A stretch of 64,000 nucleotides of DNA from [Phialemoniopsis] sp. UDSM-2020 (lineage: Eukaryota; Ascomycota; Sordariomycetes; Thyridiales; Thyridiaceae). This document shows positions 54,491-64,000 of the stretch, piece by piece. The notes below the pieces were generated by a model. The model was not told the DNA's origin, searched no databases, and worked only from the letters and a program-made list of their open reading frames with translations. Every line of letters begins with the position of its first letter. The first letter of the stretch is position 1. Location: positions 1,488,001 to 1,552,000 of the forward strand of contig JAEILZ010000003.1 of assembly GCA_018873225.1 (NCBI GenBank), in the 5' to 3' direction. The position numbers and the translations under genes are program-made.

Positions 54491-57173
54491 TCGCCACGAT
54501 GCACATCGGAGCCACCAGGGAAAGGGTCTGTATGAGGATGATGGGGCACCTCAATGGATGCACTTCGGTCGTCAATGAGCTCTACGACAGCGTCTGAGCG
54601 TATCAATGGGTGAATAGATCTTGGATCAATGGTTGTTTTGGTAAGACGTCGGGCAAAGAGCCCTCAAAAGGTGTCCATCTGGTTGCCCTGGGATTGAACT
54701 ATCGTACGGTGGCCGCGAGCAGGCGAGGAGAGAAGCAGGGGTCCGATTTCTAAGAGGCACCAGGAGTGTTTTGTGCAACCCGGTCTTGGTGAGAAACGGT
54801 AAGCTTGACTCGGGGGCCAGTATTGACCCAAAAACGTCACAGCGTCGCAAGCTGAACTGCTTGAAGCTGCTTCTAGAGGCGACAAGGTTCCTGCGCAACT
54901 GGATATTGAATCTTTAATTAGGACCAAAAGGAAGGTTGCCAAGGTAGCATCCGATTCCCTTCCTAGTTGTTCACGTCTTTTGCCATGCGCAGTGGAGTGA
55001 ACCTTCGCACATAGGGCCAGTTGGAGAGGGATCGACACGGCGTACGATCTCTGTGGCGGCCGGCGTCCTTGCGTGCGGGGGGGATTTGTCTTGTTCGGTT
55101 TGAGGTGAGCTGGGATCGGCTCGAGATCCACTGCGAATTTCGGGTCCTCTCTTTAGCTGCTAGCGAGACAAGCTGCGGGGGAAATGGCATCCAATTGCTC
55201 GCCACTTCGAAAATGGGACGAGAAGCGAGGAAAAAAGACCTTGCAAAAGCTGGGCCCTTGCCCTGGAGATGGATGGATGGGTGAGAAGACACAGGGCTGC
55301 CAACTTTGGTAGCTGCAGACCGCAAGCAAATCTCGGTGTATCTCGACGTCAACGATGATGCAGATATCCAGACCGTGCCTAGCTAGCATGCACAGCAGAG
55401 TTGCAATCTTTCAAGATGCGATTGGCACACCTGATCCAAGAGCTCGGAGATATGGTAGACAAAAAAGAAATCACGATATGGACGGCTCCTCGCTCGAGCC
55501 AATATTAATGTCCCCAGCCCAGCCCACGATGTCTCACAGGAGCCCTGCATTCACAGGGGTTCAAGTTCTTTTCTGGCTGGCCCTTACTCCAGTCCAGTGA
55601 CTCCGTAGGTCAGGATCAGGGTCGGCCGACCGGGGTCGCATCCAGGAACGAGGGTGTGCCCAGGCGTTTTGATGGCTGAGCCGGGCGGGAAGTGCGGCAA
55701 GGCCAAACTCTCTGGCCAACAACGGGTCCTGACGGTGGCGAAGATGGAACGTCTAGAAGATTGGAGTGGAATACAGCACTTTGGAGGGCCCTTGGGGCTT
55801 AATAGGCCTTGACAGCCATTCCGAAACATTTGTGATATCAATCAATCCTCGCACATACAGATCCAAGTCAGCACTAAAGAGGTAATCCAAGGCATCTGAC
55901 CGGCCAACTATGTCTTGTTTCATGTTCAGTAGCTCAAGAGATTGATCACTAAATCTCCCATCGACTCGAAAGGACGACTGCCACGTTTCATCCGTTTCAA
56001 TGCTGAATGAGTCTTTCCTTGCACAGTCCAGTCTTTTTCGCAAACACGCCAATACCATTTGCGGTTCGTCCATTCAGTGCTCTCACCTTGGACGGAGGGT
56101 GGCTTTCCCTGCTTAGTGGTGGACCAGCTCCGTACTCCGTAAAATCACATCACCAAGAACCTTGTTCCCAGGCCGGCTCCAGGCTGGCATCTCACTCCTA
56201 CTTTTGGGATCTCTGGTCGGCCAGCATACGAGGTTCCGGGCTGCCCAGGGTGGCACACGTCCCTGTAATTGATGATTAAAACTGCATTTTGTTTGCGCGG
56301 CACAGGCATTTCTTTTGATCATGGAATGCGCGGCATCCAGAGAAAGCAGCTAGGTACATGTCGGTCCAGTGAGACGATTACATGGATCATGCCCGGTGCT
56401 CATTTGCGGAGTACAGAGTAAGATTGATGACATCGACCGAGGTCGACGACACGTTCACGCTTACAGCATATCCGCAAGAAAATGGAATAGGCAATCCTCT
56501 GTCGTTGCTACGAGATTTCGTCCAGTCGTGAGATGATCAGTTAGAGCTTGAAGTCCCTGCATAAAAACAGTCATCAGCTCATCTCACTTGACCAAACTGC
56601 ACCTTTGCATGTCTCCGGAGCACGCAGCGTTACTCCTTCTTTTGCTTCTTTTCTTCTTGTTGCTTTCTTTTGTAGCAAGCAAACTATCTTCAAGCTGTCG
56701 ATCTGAAAGCGAGACAATAAATGATAAATAATCAAAATCCATCTTCCAGGCCTCAATCTGCGCAGAGAGTGTCCCCCACCGCCTCTCCCTAGCTCTTAAC
56801 ATCCCGTGTTACTGGACGGGGATAGCCCTGCATCCAGGGCCGCGATGATACCCACCAGAACCGGAGGTTTTTGGCCCACGCGGCCTCCAAAGTGCTTGGG
56901 GAACAGCTCACGTGATAGCTTGAACTCTTGTGTGGCTCGTGAGATTGCTGGATGAGTAAGCTGTGGCTCGAGATGAACCAGACGCCACATCCAATCTTGC
57001 CGCTCAAAATTTCCCAAGTCGACCCCACCAAATTTTCTGCATTCCGCCTAGCGCCGACCCTACCGACGCACAACTCGATTTGACCCAAATCCACGAACTT
57101 TTTACCACAAATCCTCACGACTCCTCCACTAACCAACCAGCCACATATCACGACTCGGGATAATACCGTCAAG
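54491..57173. promoter_or_regulatory. 2.7-kb divergent intergenic region
   Basis: This region separates RasGAP (-) and eL42 (+). No reading frame in it shows family features. The last 150 bp before the eL42 start are C/A-rich and pyrimidine-poor, unlike the CT-rich leaders of other genes here. Confidence 0.45.
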
Positions 57174-57992
57174 ATGGTACGTATGCAGTTCTTTGGTGCT
57201 TTTGAGATGGATATGGGCGAATTCCAACAGCGGCAACGATTCGATGCGGTTCACACGATGTCGAGACTTGGCGGGAGCGACTGGGAAGAAATTGTCGGCG
57301 AGCAAATCGGCATCCAACATTCAGTGTCAGCAACGCAATCGAAGCAGCATGACAGCGCCGTCCAACCGATATCGTCCTCGAATTCGAAATCACGCCGTCC
57401 GAATCCGCGCCGTCGAGCTGGAATAGAGCTGTTGCAGAGGATACGGGAAGCGCAAGGATTCGAAGAAACACATGGCTGACAATTGGGGGCACACAGGTCA
57501 ACATTCCCAAGACCCGCAAGACCTACTGCAAGGGCAAGGAGTGCCGCAAGCACACCCAGCACAAGGTTACCCAGTACAAGGCTGGCAAGGTGCGTCATAT
57601 ACCGTCCTGGACCTGGTGAAGGCCTGGTCTTGAACTTTTTCGCAAGTCGGACTGGGCCGGAAGCCCCGATACAGTCGAGGAGGCGAGAGTTGCTGACGGA
57701 GAATCCAGGCCTCCCTTTTCGCCCAGGGAAAGCGCCGTTACGACCGCAAGCAGTCCGGTTACGGTGGTCAGACGAAGCCTGTCTTCCACAAGAAGGCCAA
57801 GACCACCAAGAAGGTCGTTCTGCGATTGGAGTGTGTGTCCTGCAAGACCAAGTGCCAACTAGCACTCAAGCGCTGCAAGCACTTCGAGCTTGGGTACGTC
57901 GATATGCCCCCTCTGCTCCTCGGACGACATGCTAACCTTCATGACTTTGTAGTGGTGACAAGAAGACGAAGGGTGCTGCTCTGGTGTTCTAA
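57174..57992 (+). CDS. Ribosomal protein eL42 (60S)
   Basis: A component of the 60S subunit near the tRNA E site. Exons 57174-57176 (only the ATG), 57497-57589, 57709-57893 and 57953-57992 give 106 residues, the exact usual length. The sequence starts [17 protein letters not shown] after the first splice. Zinc-binding Cys pairs are in YCKGKEC and [10 protein letters not shown]. Residue 56 is Pro ([10 protein letters not shown]), the form associated with cycloheximide sensitivity in fungi. The C-terminus is [13 protein letters not shown]. Intron 1 is 320 nt and intron 2 119 nt, long for this genome, as is common in ribosomal protein genes. I saw no C/D snoRNA boxes in either intron. Confidence 0.97.
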
Positions 57993-58445
57993 TTGCATTG
58001 TTTCTACGCTCATAAGGGTTCACGATTTTCTTGCACGGCACGCGGGTCACATGGCTGGAAACATTGGCGATGGGGAAAAGGAGTCAATCCTCACATTCGA
58101 GGAGCAGTATCTAGGGCACAAATAGAAAATCCCTATTGGACTGCGGTCAGACATACCCGACCTGTTACGACCGTTGCTTCGGACAGACGAGTGCGATTAT
58201 GAATACATGTCAAATGTTGATCATGAGGGCCGGCGTTGAGATGCGCGTTGGGGTCGGTGCTCGCCTTGGCTCCCCGGGTGGCGTGGGAGAAGCTGAGAAC
58301 TTGAAATGTCATGAAACCTCAAACGAAGACTCTTGATCAAATAGCAGTGTATTGTCTATGGATTGTGCAGTCTCTGAAATCACCTCTGTCTATTGGCAGT
58401 GCCCTTACCATTGCGCCCACCTTCAGGGCCCTATCCGAACCCCCT
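57993..58445. other. Convergent intergenic region
   Basis: This 453-bp gap lies between eL42 (+) and the 2H phosphoesterase gene (-). I see no gene in it. Confidence 0.5.
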
Positions 58446-60210
58446 TCAGAATCCTTCACCTTGCGTGATGGATCGGCCTCCTCCGTACCACAGCGGTCCA
58501 ACCCGGAAATCGAGTCCCTTCTCCTGCCCCACGATCCACTCACCCAGAAAGTCGCCATTATCGCGGTCCCAGACCTTACGCTCTAGCCATGCGTTGATCT
58601 CGTCAATCTTGTTGATCCACCGCTCCCGAGCCTCGGGCGTGGCGTGGTCGTCCTGCGTCAGGAACCGGCACAGCGTGATGTGCGCGCTCGGCACGACGTA
58701 GCGCGACACGATGTCGACGCCGGCCTCGCGGACCTTGTCGAACAGGTCCCGCCGCAGGTGGTGGTGCGTGTAGCCGTCGTCGCGGGTGGCGCGGTCGTCG
58801 GCCTGCGGCAGCACGGGCGCCGGCGACACGACCTTTTCGCCGGCGGCGGGTAGGAAGGACACGGCGATGGCGGCGAGGTCGTACGACAGCATCGGCTTGA
58901 CGAGGCGCGCGCGGTGGGTGTAGGAGTAGTTTGTCAGGTCGCCGGCGCTGGGCCGCAATGTGTCGAGCAGGGCGGCGATCTCGTCGGGCGTGCGCGAGTG
59001 GTCTACCTCGAGGGCTGTGAGATGCATACGGTGGGTGGGCATAAGCCAGATGTCTGTGGGTGGTACTCTCTGTTAGCTCAAAGGGTCTCCTTCATGAGAA
59101 AGCTCGTTCTCATCTGACACAAAGCTGTCGTTGGGAAATATCTCGGACGATGGAAGTGGTTGGGTGGTAGGGAAGCATGACGAGGTTGCTGCTTCATGGC
59201 TCCTGCCGCCTTGGGACGAAAGCCTCGCCACTCTTCGTCTATATAAACCACCCTTCTCCCCGCCTTTGCAGCGTTTCTTTCTTCTCTTCTTCGTCCATCT
59301 TCCCTCCCTTCGATTCTTCTTTCGACTGCTTTCTCCCTCCGGCTGCATAGCCCTCGCTCGAGACCCACGCCCTACACATGTCAAGCACACTGGTACTTCG
59401 ATGATTCGGAATCGACATGGGCTACCTTCGGCATCCGCCTTCTTGATAAAGCTGTCTTCCCTCAGTGCTTCCGTCTCGATGCGGCGACACAACCACAGCC
59501 CGGCTGATCGCTGGGCTTCGCCTTGACAAGAATGAATGGCACTCGCCGCCACACGCAGCTTGAGTCCACCAGAGACATGATTCTCGTCACATCTTCGGAC
59601 TTGCAAGCTCCGTCGAGTTTTCTTTGTAACGACGCAATGGAATTCGCTACCACAACGAGACTTTCGGTCGACTTACTCGGAGCCAGGTCCTTCAGCATCA
59701 TCTGGAGATGCGCAGCAAGCTTCAAGATGTGCTCCGGCGGCCGCGCCCACAGCACCATGCAGTTTCGAGGGTCCGCGAAGCCCGGAAAGTCCTTTGGGTT
59801 CTGCAGCCTGAAGAGGAAGGGATCTATGATGACCTCCTTGAAGTCCGAAGTAAGAAACTTTTCCTTTTGTTGCGCATTCCTCGTCACCCGGTGGGTTGAA
59901 TAGAGCGCTTGGATCTCGGCCTTTGAGCAATGGTCAGCACTGTTCTCCTTTCCTTTGATACTTCTGATCTTGCCATCTTGCCTAGTCCCGTGTTCTCTGC
60001 AAGGCAGACGCGGCAACATTACGACCGAGACAGCAGACGCGGACGGGGGCAGGGAGGGCCGAGGTGGTACACACCCCGTGTACTTACCGGATCATCATGA
60101 CAAGTGTCTATGAGAGCATGGTACGGGTTCTCGCCCGGCTTGAGCACCACGCCGGAGAGATCCACGAGCTTGTTCTTCGCGTCTGTTGATTCAAGCGCGG
60201 TGTTCATCAT
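58446..60210 (-). CDS. 2H phosphoesterase family protein, three exons
   Basis: A member of the 2H (RNA ligase / cyclic nucleotide phosphodiesterase-like) superfamily; fungal members have no assigned substrate. Exons 60210-60088, 59920-59677 and 59053-58446 give 324 residues. The two H-x-T/S motifs that define the fold are RMHLTALEV and SAHITLCRF. The N-terminal part has the family segments LSGVVLKPGENPYHALID, HRVTRNAQQKEKFL and RNCMVLWARPPEHI. The splice from exon 2 to 3 restores LKDLAPNIWLMPTHRMHLT. Intron 2 is 623 nt, far longer than others here, but has a clear GCTAAC branch site and CACAG acceptor. The start is the first of two adjacent ATGs. Exon 3 alone (from an ATG at 59042) could be mistaken for a 198-residue gene. 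Confidence 0.85.
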
Positions 60211-61478
60211 GTCGCACCAAGCCCAAAGCCTCTCGCGCCGCCCAGTGTAGAGAGTCCTCAATGGCGAGTATTCGAGTTTCTGTCCTTGCAAAGTTGCTGC
60301 GGTCGTCAAGGGCTTGCAAGAAAGAGGGCGGAGTACGGCGTGGATAAGTAGTTCACCCGGTTCGGGATTGCATTCTGCCCGTATTTCGGGGGCTCCGTCG
60401 GCGCTGCGTTAGCCACTCCCCACCCCCACGTGAACATTCTCGGATTTGACACATGTCAAACCTGCCAAATACGAGACAACACCAACAAATACCCACTTCA
60501 AGCAATACCTATCAAGTGTCAACATGGTATTCGGGCCTGTTGCAACATGCATCCATTTTACCATGACATTTCAAGAGGACAGCCCGTTGAACATGCCTCA
60601 GTCTTTACCTTGGATGTCAACTTAGTTTAGCAACTCAGTTCCTGGACACAAGTTGTTGCTCAGGAGACTTTGCACGGTACAGACGAAAGAGGGTTGAGCT
60701 CGCCTCGCGGAAGAACTATAACTACTTGAGATTTAGTGATGCTCTATGCTTTCATTCATTGGCTTTTCCTTACTCTTTGCTAGCATGGTTCCCATTGAGA
60801 CTGGCGTTCCCAAGACATTCCCTCTGCCTATACTCCAGGAGAAAGACCCTTCAGGATAAACCCCTTGCTTTGAAACCTCAACACTTGCCCTGATTCCAAA
60901 GAGATTCATACTAATATCATCAGGCCTGAGGCATCTTGCATCTATACAATGGTGTGCTGGATCATAGGGTGTCTGGCCTATATCCCAACACTGATAGGGA
61001 GGGTGAATAGCTCATGCCAGCTAAGATAGGCCTCCTTGGGCTGGCTTGAACAGCCTGAGACAGCCCGGAGGCGGCCCGGAGCCCAGCCTCGTCTCAAGCC
61101 GGCTTAGACCGGCCTTGCCCCTCCGGTCAGCTCCGCTTCTTTCGGCATCTCGACCAATACTGGCCTTCGACATCATGTTGACGACTAAGCAAGGCCTCAT
61201 GGTAAAGCCCTAATTCCTTTGACGAGGGCCACGAGTAGGATATTTGTTTTTAAAAAGGGTCTGTTTATCTTCTCGACTCCACGTTTTCGCGTCCTGCAAC
61301 TCCCATCCTCCAACACCCATCCTCTAGCTTCCATCCTCCTTCCTTCATCGTACCTTTTCTATCCTTGAATCGTTGCTATTTAGCAAGTACCATCTGCTTG
61401 TGCATCGTTTGCTTTGACGCGAAGTACCTCGTTTTCTTCAGGTGATCAAACATCACTTACAGACCCCCAAGAACTGGT
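60211..61478. promoter_or_regulatory. 1.3-kb divergent intergenic region
   Basis: This region separates the 2H phosphoesterase (-) and the DNA methyltransferase (+). It contains an imperfect inverted repeat at 61040-61103 and, from 61260 to 61480, a CT-rich leader with tandem CATCCTC-like motifs. No gene is supported. Confidence 0.45.
61040..61103. repeat. Imperfect GC-rich inverted repeat
   Basis: Arms gctggcttga (61040-61049) and tcaagccggc (61094-61103) are inverted copies with one mismatch. A nested pair gagac/gtctc lies inside, with cccgg repeats in the loop. It could be the decayed edge of a mobile element or a hairpin; no coding remnant is attached. Confidence 0.5.
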
Positions 61479-64000
61479 ATGCAACCTATCCAACGGCAAC
61501 CTACTTCACATTACGAGGTATCACTAACAGCTGCTAGAGTACGAGTATCGAGAATGGATGAAAACTCACAGCCAGAGCAGCCCAGCCAGTCTGGGCTGTC
61601 TGCTGTGCAGTTGAAGAATCTGAATGCGCAGAAGCTGCCAAAGTACTCGAAGCAACTCGATCTCAACCTACCACCCTGCGAGAGCCTTGATGTTCTGTAT
61701 CGCGAGTTCACCCGAAAGTGGATTAGCTTCAACGACGCGCACAAGATCTTCCAGGACGAAGGAATCAAGCTTCGTGTCGCGACCATGTTCTCTGGAACCG
61801 ATGCGCCAATATTTGGCCTTGAAGCATTGGCTCAAGCCTTCGATGACGAAGGCAAGATCGTCTTCCAACTCGACCATGTTTGGAGTTGCGAACAAGACCC
61901 AGCGAAGCAAGCATTTATTGCTCGAAACCGAGATGTTGGTATCATCTACTCCGATGCTATGGATCTAGGCGACCCTGAAGCAACAGAGGCGTAAGTCACC
62001 TTTTCCCATGACATTTATCTATACTCATCCTCACAAAACTTCCTATAGGATGACTGCTGCTGGTCACTGTGAATCGATCATCAAGGATTATGATGTACTC
62101 GTTGCTGGTAGTCCGTGCGTGGACTTCTCAACTTTGAACGGCAGCAAGCCAGAGGCCAAGGCCCTTCAGGCGATCCTGCAGAAGCATGGCATCGATGTCA
62201 AGGGTAATACTCAACGGTACAGTGACAACGTGTCGCCCAAGATCTCTGCCTTTCTGCAAGAAGCTATGAACGCCGACATAGGTGTCTCGCTGAAGACGCT
62301 CTTTGCAACCTTGGCAGTCATCCACGATCATCGCCCGCCGATCGTGATCATGGAGAACGTGAACGGCGCTCCCTTTAAGGACTTCGTACCGTACTTGGCC
62401 CTTATTGGGTACGCTGCGGATTTCGAATCTTTTGACACGAAGGATTATGGTCTGCCGCAAACACGACAGCGCAAGTACCTCGTTGCTCTGAGGTACGGTA
62501 CGTACGGCGAAGACTGTGATGCAGTGCTGAAGAAGACGTTCGAGATCGCTAGAGCGATGAAGCGGCCTGCTTCTTCGCCGGTCAACAAGTTTTTACTTAA
62601 ACTCGGCGAGGAGCACTTCGTGCGCTTCAAGGCCGAGTTGGACGGCATAGATGAGAACTTCGTTCCAAAAGAAACGGAGTGGATTTTGGCACACGACCGC
62701 CACAGAAAATTTCAGAAAGACCACGGCCTTCCGGACACTCATCCCTTCACTGGCGCAGAGTTCAGGGGCAAACGTAAATTGAAGCTGAGATCACGAGACA
62801 GGTCATGGAAAGGGTTTCTCGAAGACCAGCCGGGCCGTATTATCGACTTTCTCGACATCGCGTATAATCTTGGCCACCGCCTAGAATTCGACATGGGATA
62901 CAAGCTCGTGATGATCGACACGAGCCAGAACGTTGGTCGCGGTAGAATGATGCTGATCGGAGTAGTGGGATGCCTCACCCCCAATGGGATCATGTACCTC
63001 GCTGACCAAGGTCGGCCCATCTTGGGTATCGAGATGCTCACCTTGCAGGGCATTCCGACCAACAAGATCACACTCTCTACCGAAACCAACGAGTTTCTTC
63101 AAGAGCTTGCCGGAAACGCAATGACGACGACTGTGGTCTCCAACATCATCATGGGCGCCATCGCAGCGGACCGGATCGTGTCTCCAAAGGCTTTTTCAGC
63201 CTTCCCTGCCGAAGGCAATGCCATTCCCCCGCCAAGCATCCCTCTGGCAACGGATATCACATACGAGGACGATACGAGCATCGCTCCTGGTACCGGTCTT
63301 GCCATTGCTGAGATGGCTGATTGGTCTACCTGGAACTACGAAGAGACTAGTGTGAGCGAAGTTGTCGAGATACTTCAGCGTGGCAAGCGCTATTGCTTTT
63401 GCTTCCATCCATTTCTGAAAGAGAATCGCTACGACGCCCTTCTAATCTGCAAGAATTGTCGTGCCACTGCCTGCACAGCCTGCGCCGGCAATCCTCGACA
63501 CGAGATGGAGCCTTACCTTCCGTTGGGTCCTGACGAGAGCAATCCGCTCTTTTCCCCGGCCCAAACGCGTTTCGAAGTCGAGCGGTTCTTCCCAGGACGA
63601 CTGCAGCTGGGTTACGACTTTGTTAACTTGCAGTTCTACCTACACGACGTCAAGGTTACTGAAGTTGTGACCGTGCTTTACATGGCTGATAAGATGTCTC
63701 TCCGAGCTGTGGTCAAAGATGACTGTGTCATCTGGTACCTCTTTCGCCGCGATAAAGATGCGCTGCTCGCCAAATTTGCCAATATCCCTCTCTCGCAGCC
63801 TGTCGCCAAGTTGGTTCTCAACCGAGATTCGCGCTATGTCATCCCAAAGAATATGGACGATTGGCTGTACTGGAAACCTCAGAAGTACGAGTTCAACGTC
63901 GACATCGAATTCGACGGTGACTATCTGGGCATTGAGATATCTCCGAAGGAAGAATACAAGCACCAGACGGAATACAAGGCTCTGTCGCAGTACTTTGCGA
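61479..64000 (+). CDS. DNA cytosine-5 methyltransferase, DNMT5-like, 3' end missing
   Basis: Methylates cytosine in DNA; DNMT5 maintains CG methylation in fungi that have it. Exons 61479-61990 and 62049 to beyond 64000 give about 820 residues, cut by the window edge. ATG 61479 is the first in frame; ATG 61556 (MDENSQPEQ) is the alternative. Motifs in order: I, VATMFSGTDAPIFGLEAL (about residue 100); IV, AGSPCVDFSTLN with the catalytic Cys (about 192); VI, IVIMENVNG (about 270); VIII, GLPQTRQRKYLVAL (about 305); X, LAGNAMTTTVVSN (about 525). A Cys-rich RING-like block follows (CFCFHPF, ICKNCRATACTACAG; about 619-660). No BAH domains precede the catalytic part, unlike Dim-2. DNMT5 usually continues into an SNF2 ATPase, which would lie beyond this window. 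Confidence 0.82.

Noticed and set aside
58446..59042. Stand-alone 198-residue reading of the 2H phosphoesterase
   Set aside because: The frame starts inside exon 3; upstream exons restore the family N-terminus, so this is a partial reading of one gene.
59073..59606. 177-codon minus-strand frame within the 2H phosphoesterase intron
   Set aside because: It runs across both the intron and its branch site, and the spliced product restores the family sequence without it.
1..64000. tRNA genes, 5S rRNA, CRISPR arrays and intact transposons
   Set aside because: By eye I found no T-loop plus acceptor pairing, no 5S-like block, no regularly spaced repeats and no transposase or reverse transcriptase motifs. 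A tRNAscan-type run would settle the tRNA point.

Overview
The window is nuclear DNA of a filamentous ascomycete (Pezizomycotina, most likely Sordariomycetes; the class is an inference). Genes are broken by short GT-AG introns of about 50-160 nt with CTAAC-like branch sites. Coding DNA is GC-rich, intergenic DNA is pyrimidine-rich, and the families are typical of these fungi: a Zn2Cys6 regulator, a GtaA glutaminase, an RTA1 protein, an INO80 Iec3 subunit and a DNMT5-like methyltransferase. I rebuilt eighteen protein genes by joining exons so that phase and conserved residues agree across each splice. I found no tRNA, rRNA, CRISPR array or intact transposon.

Layout. 1-3.1 kb holds no gene I can support. 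3.1-5.3 kb carries two unrecognised minus-strand genes, a coiled-coil protein with an RG-rich tail and a small TPR-like protein. 5.5-15.0 kb looks like a small nitrogen/carbon utilisation cluster: a full-length ATP-dependent 5-oxoprolinase (minus), a divergently transcribed Dal5-type transporter (plus) and a convergent Zn2Cys6 regulator (minus). The 642-bp promoter between enzyme and transporter holds four GATA-factor sites and a 9-bp perfect inverted repeat. After a 3.6-kb gene-free stretch comes a secreted GtaA-type glutaminase (18.6-20.9 kb).

22.5-30.0 kb is housekeeping: an endosulfine (Igo1-like), a MYG1 nuclease, the INO80 subunit Iec3 and NADP-isocitrate dehydrogenase with a mitochondrial presequence and an internal second start. 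33.3-40.7 kb carries an RTA1 membrane protein with a long Q-rich tail, a mitochondrial-type lipase with a previously hidden last exon, and a C2H2 zinc-finger protein whose frame is interrupted by one TAG. 44.1-54.5 kb holds the CCR4-NOT subunit Not3/5, D-aminoacyl-tRNA deacylase, cyclophilin-40 and a 1317-residue RasGAP. 57.2-60.2 kb holds ribosomal protein eL42 and a three-exon 2H phosphoesterase. A DNMT5-like DNA methyltransferase begins at 61.5 kb and runs off the right edge.

How the genes work together. The clearest functional unit is oxoprolinase-transporter-regulator: import and ATP-dependent opening of 5-oxoproline to glutamate under nitrogen control. The glutaminase 3.6 kb beyond also yields glutamate, but a link is only an inference. 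The rest are independent housekeeping genes. The most unusual items are a likely 3-nt micro-exon in the transporter, the interrupted C2H2 frame, and the truncated DNA methyltransferase at the edge.
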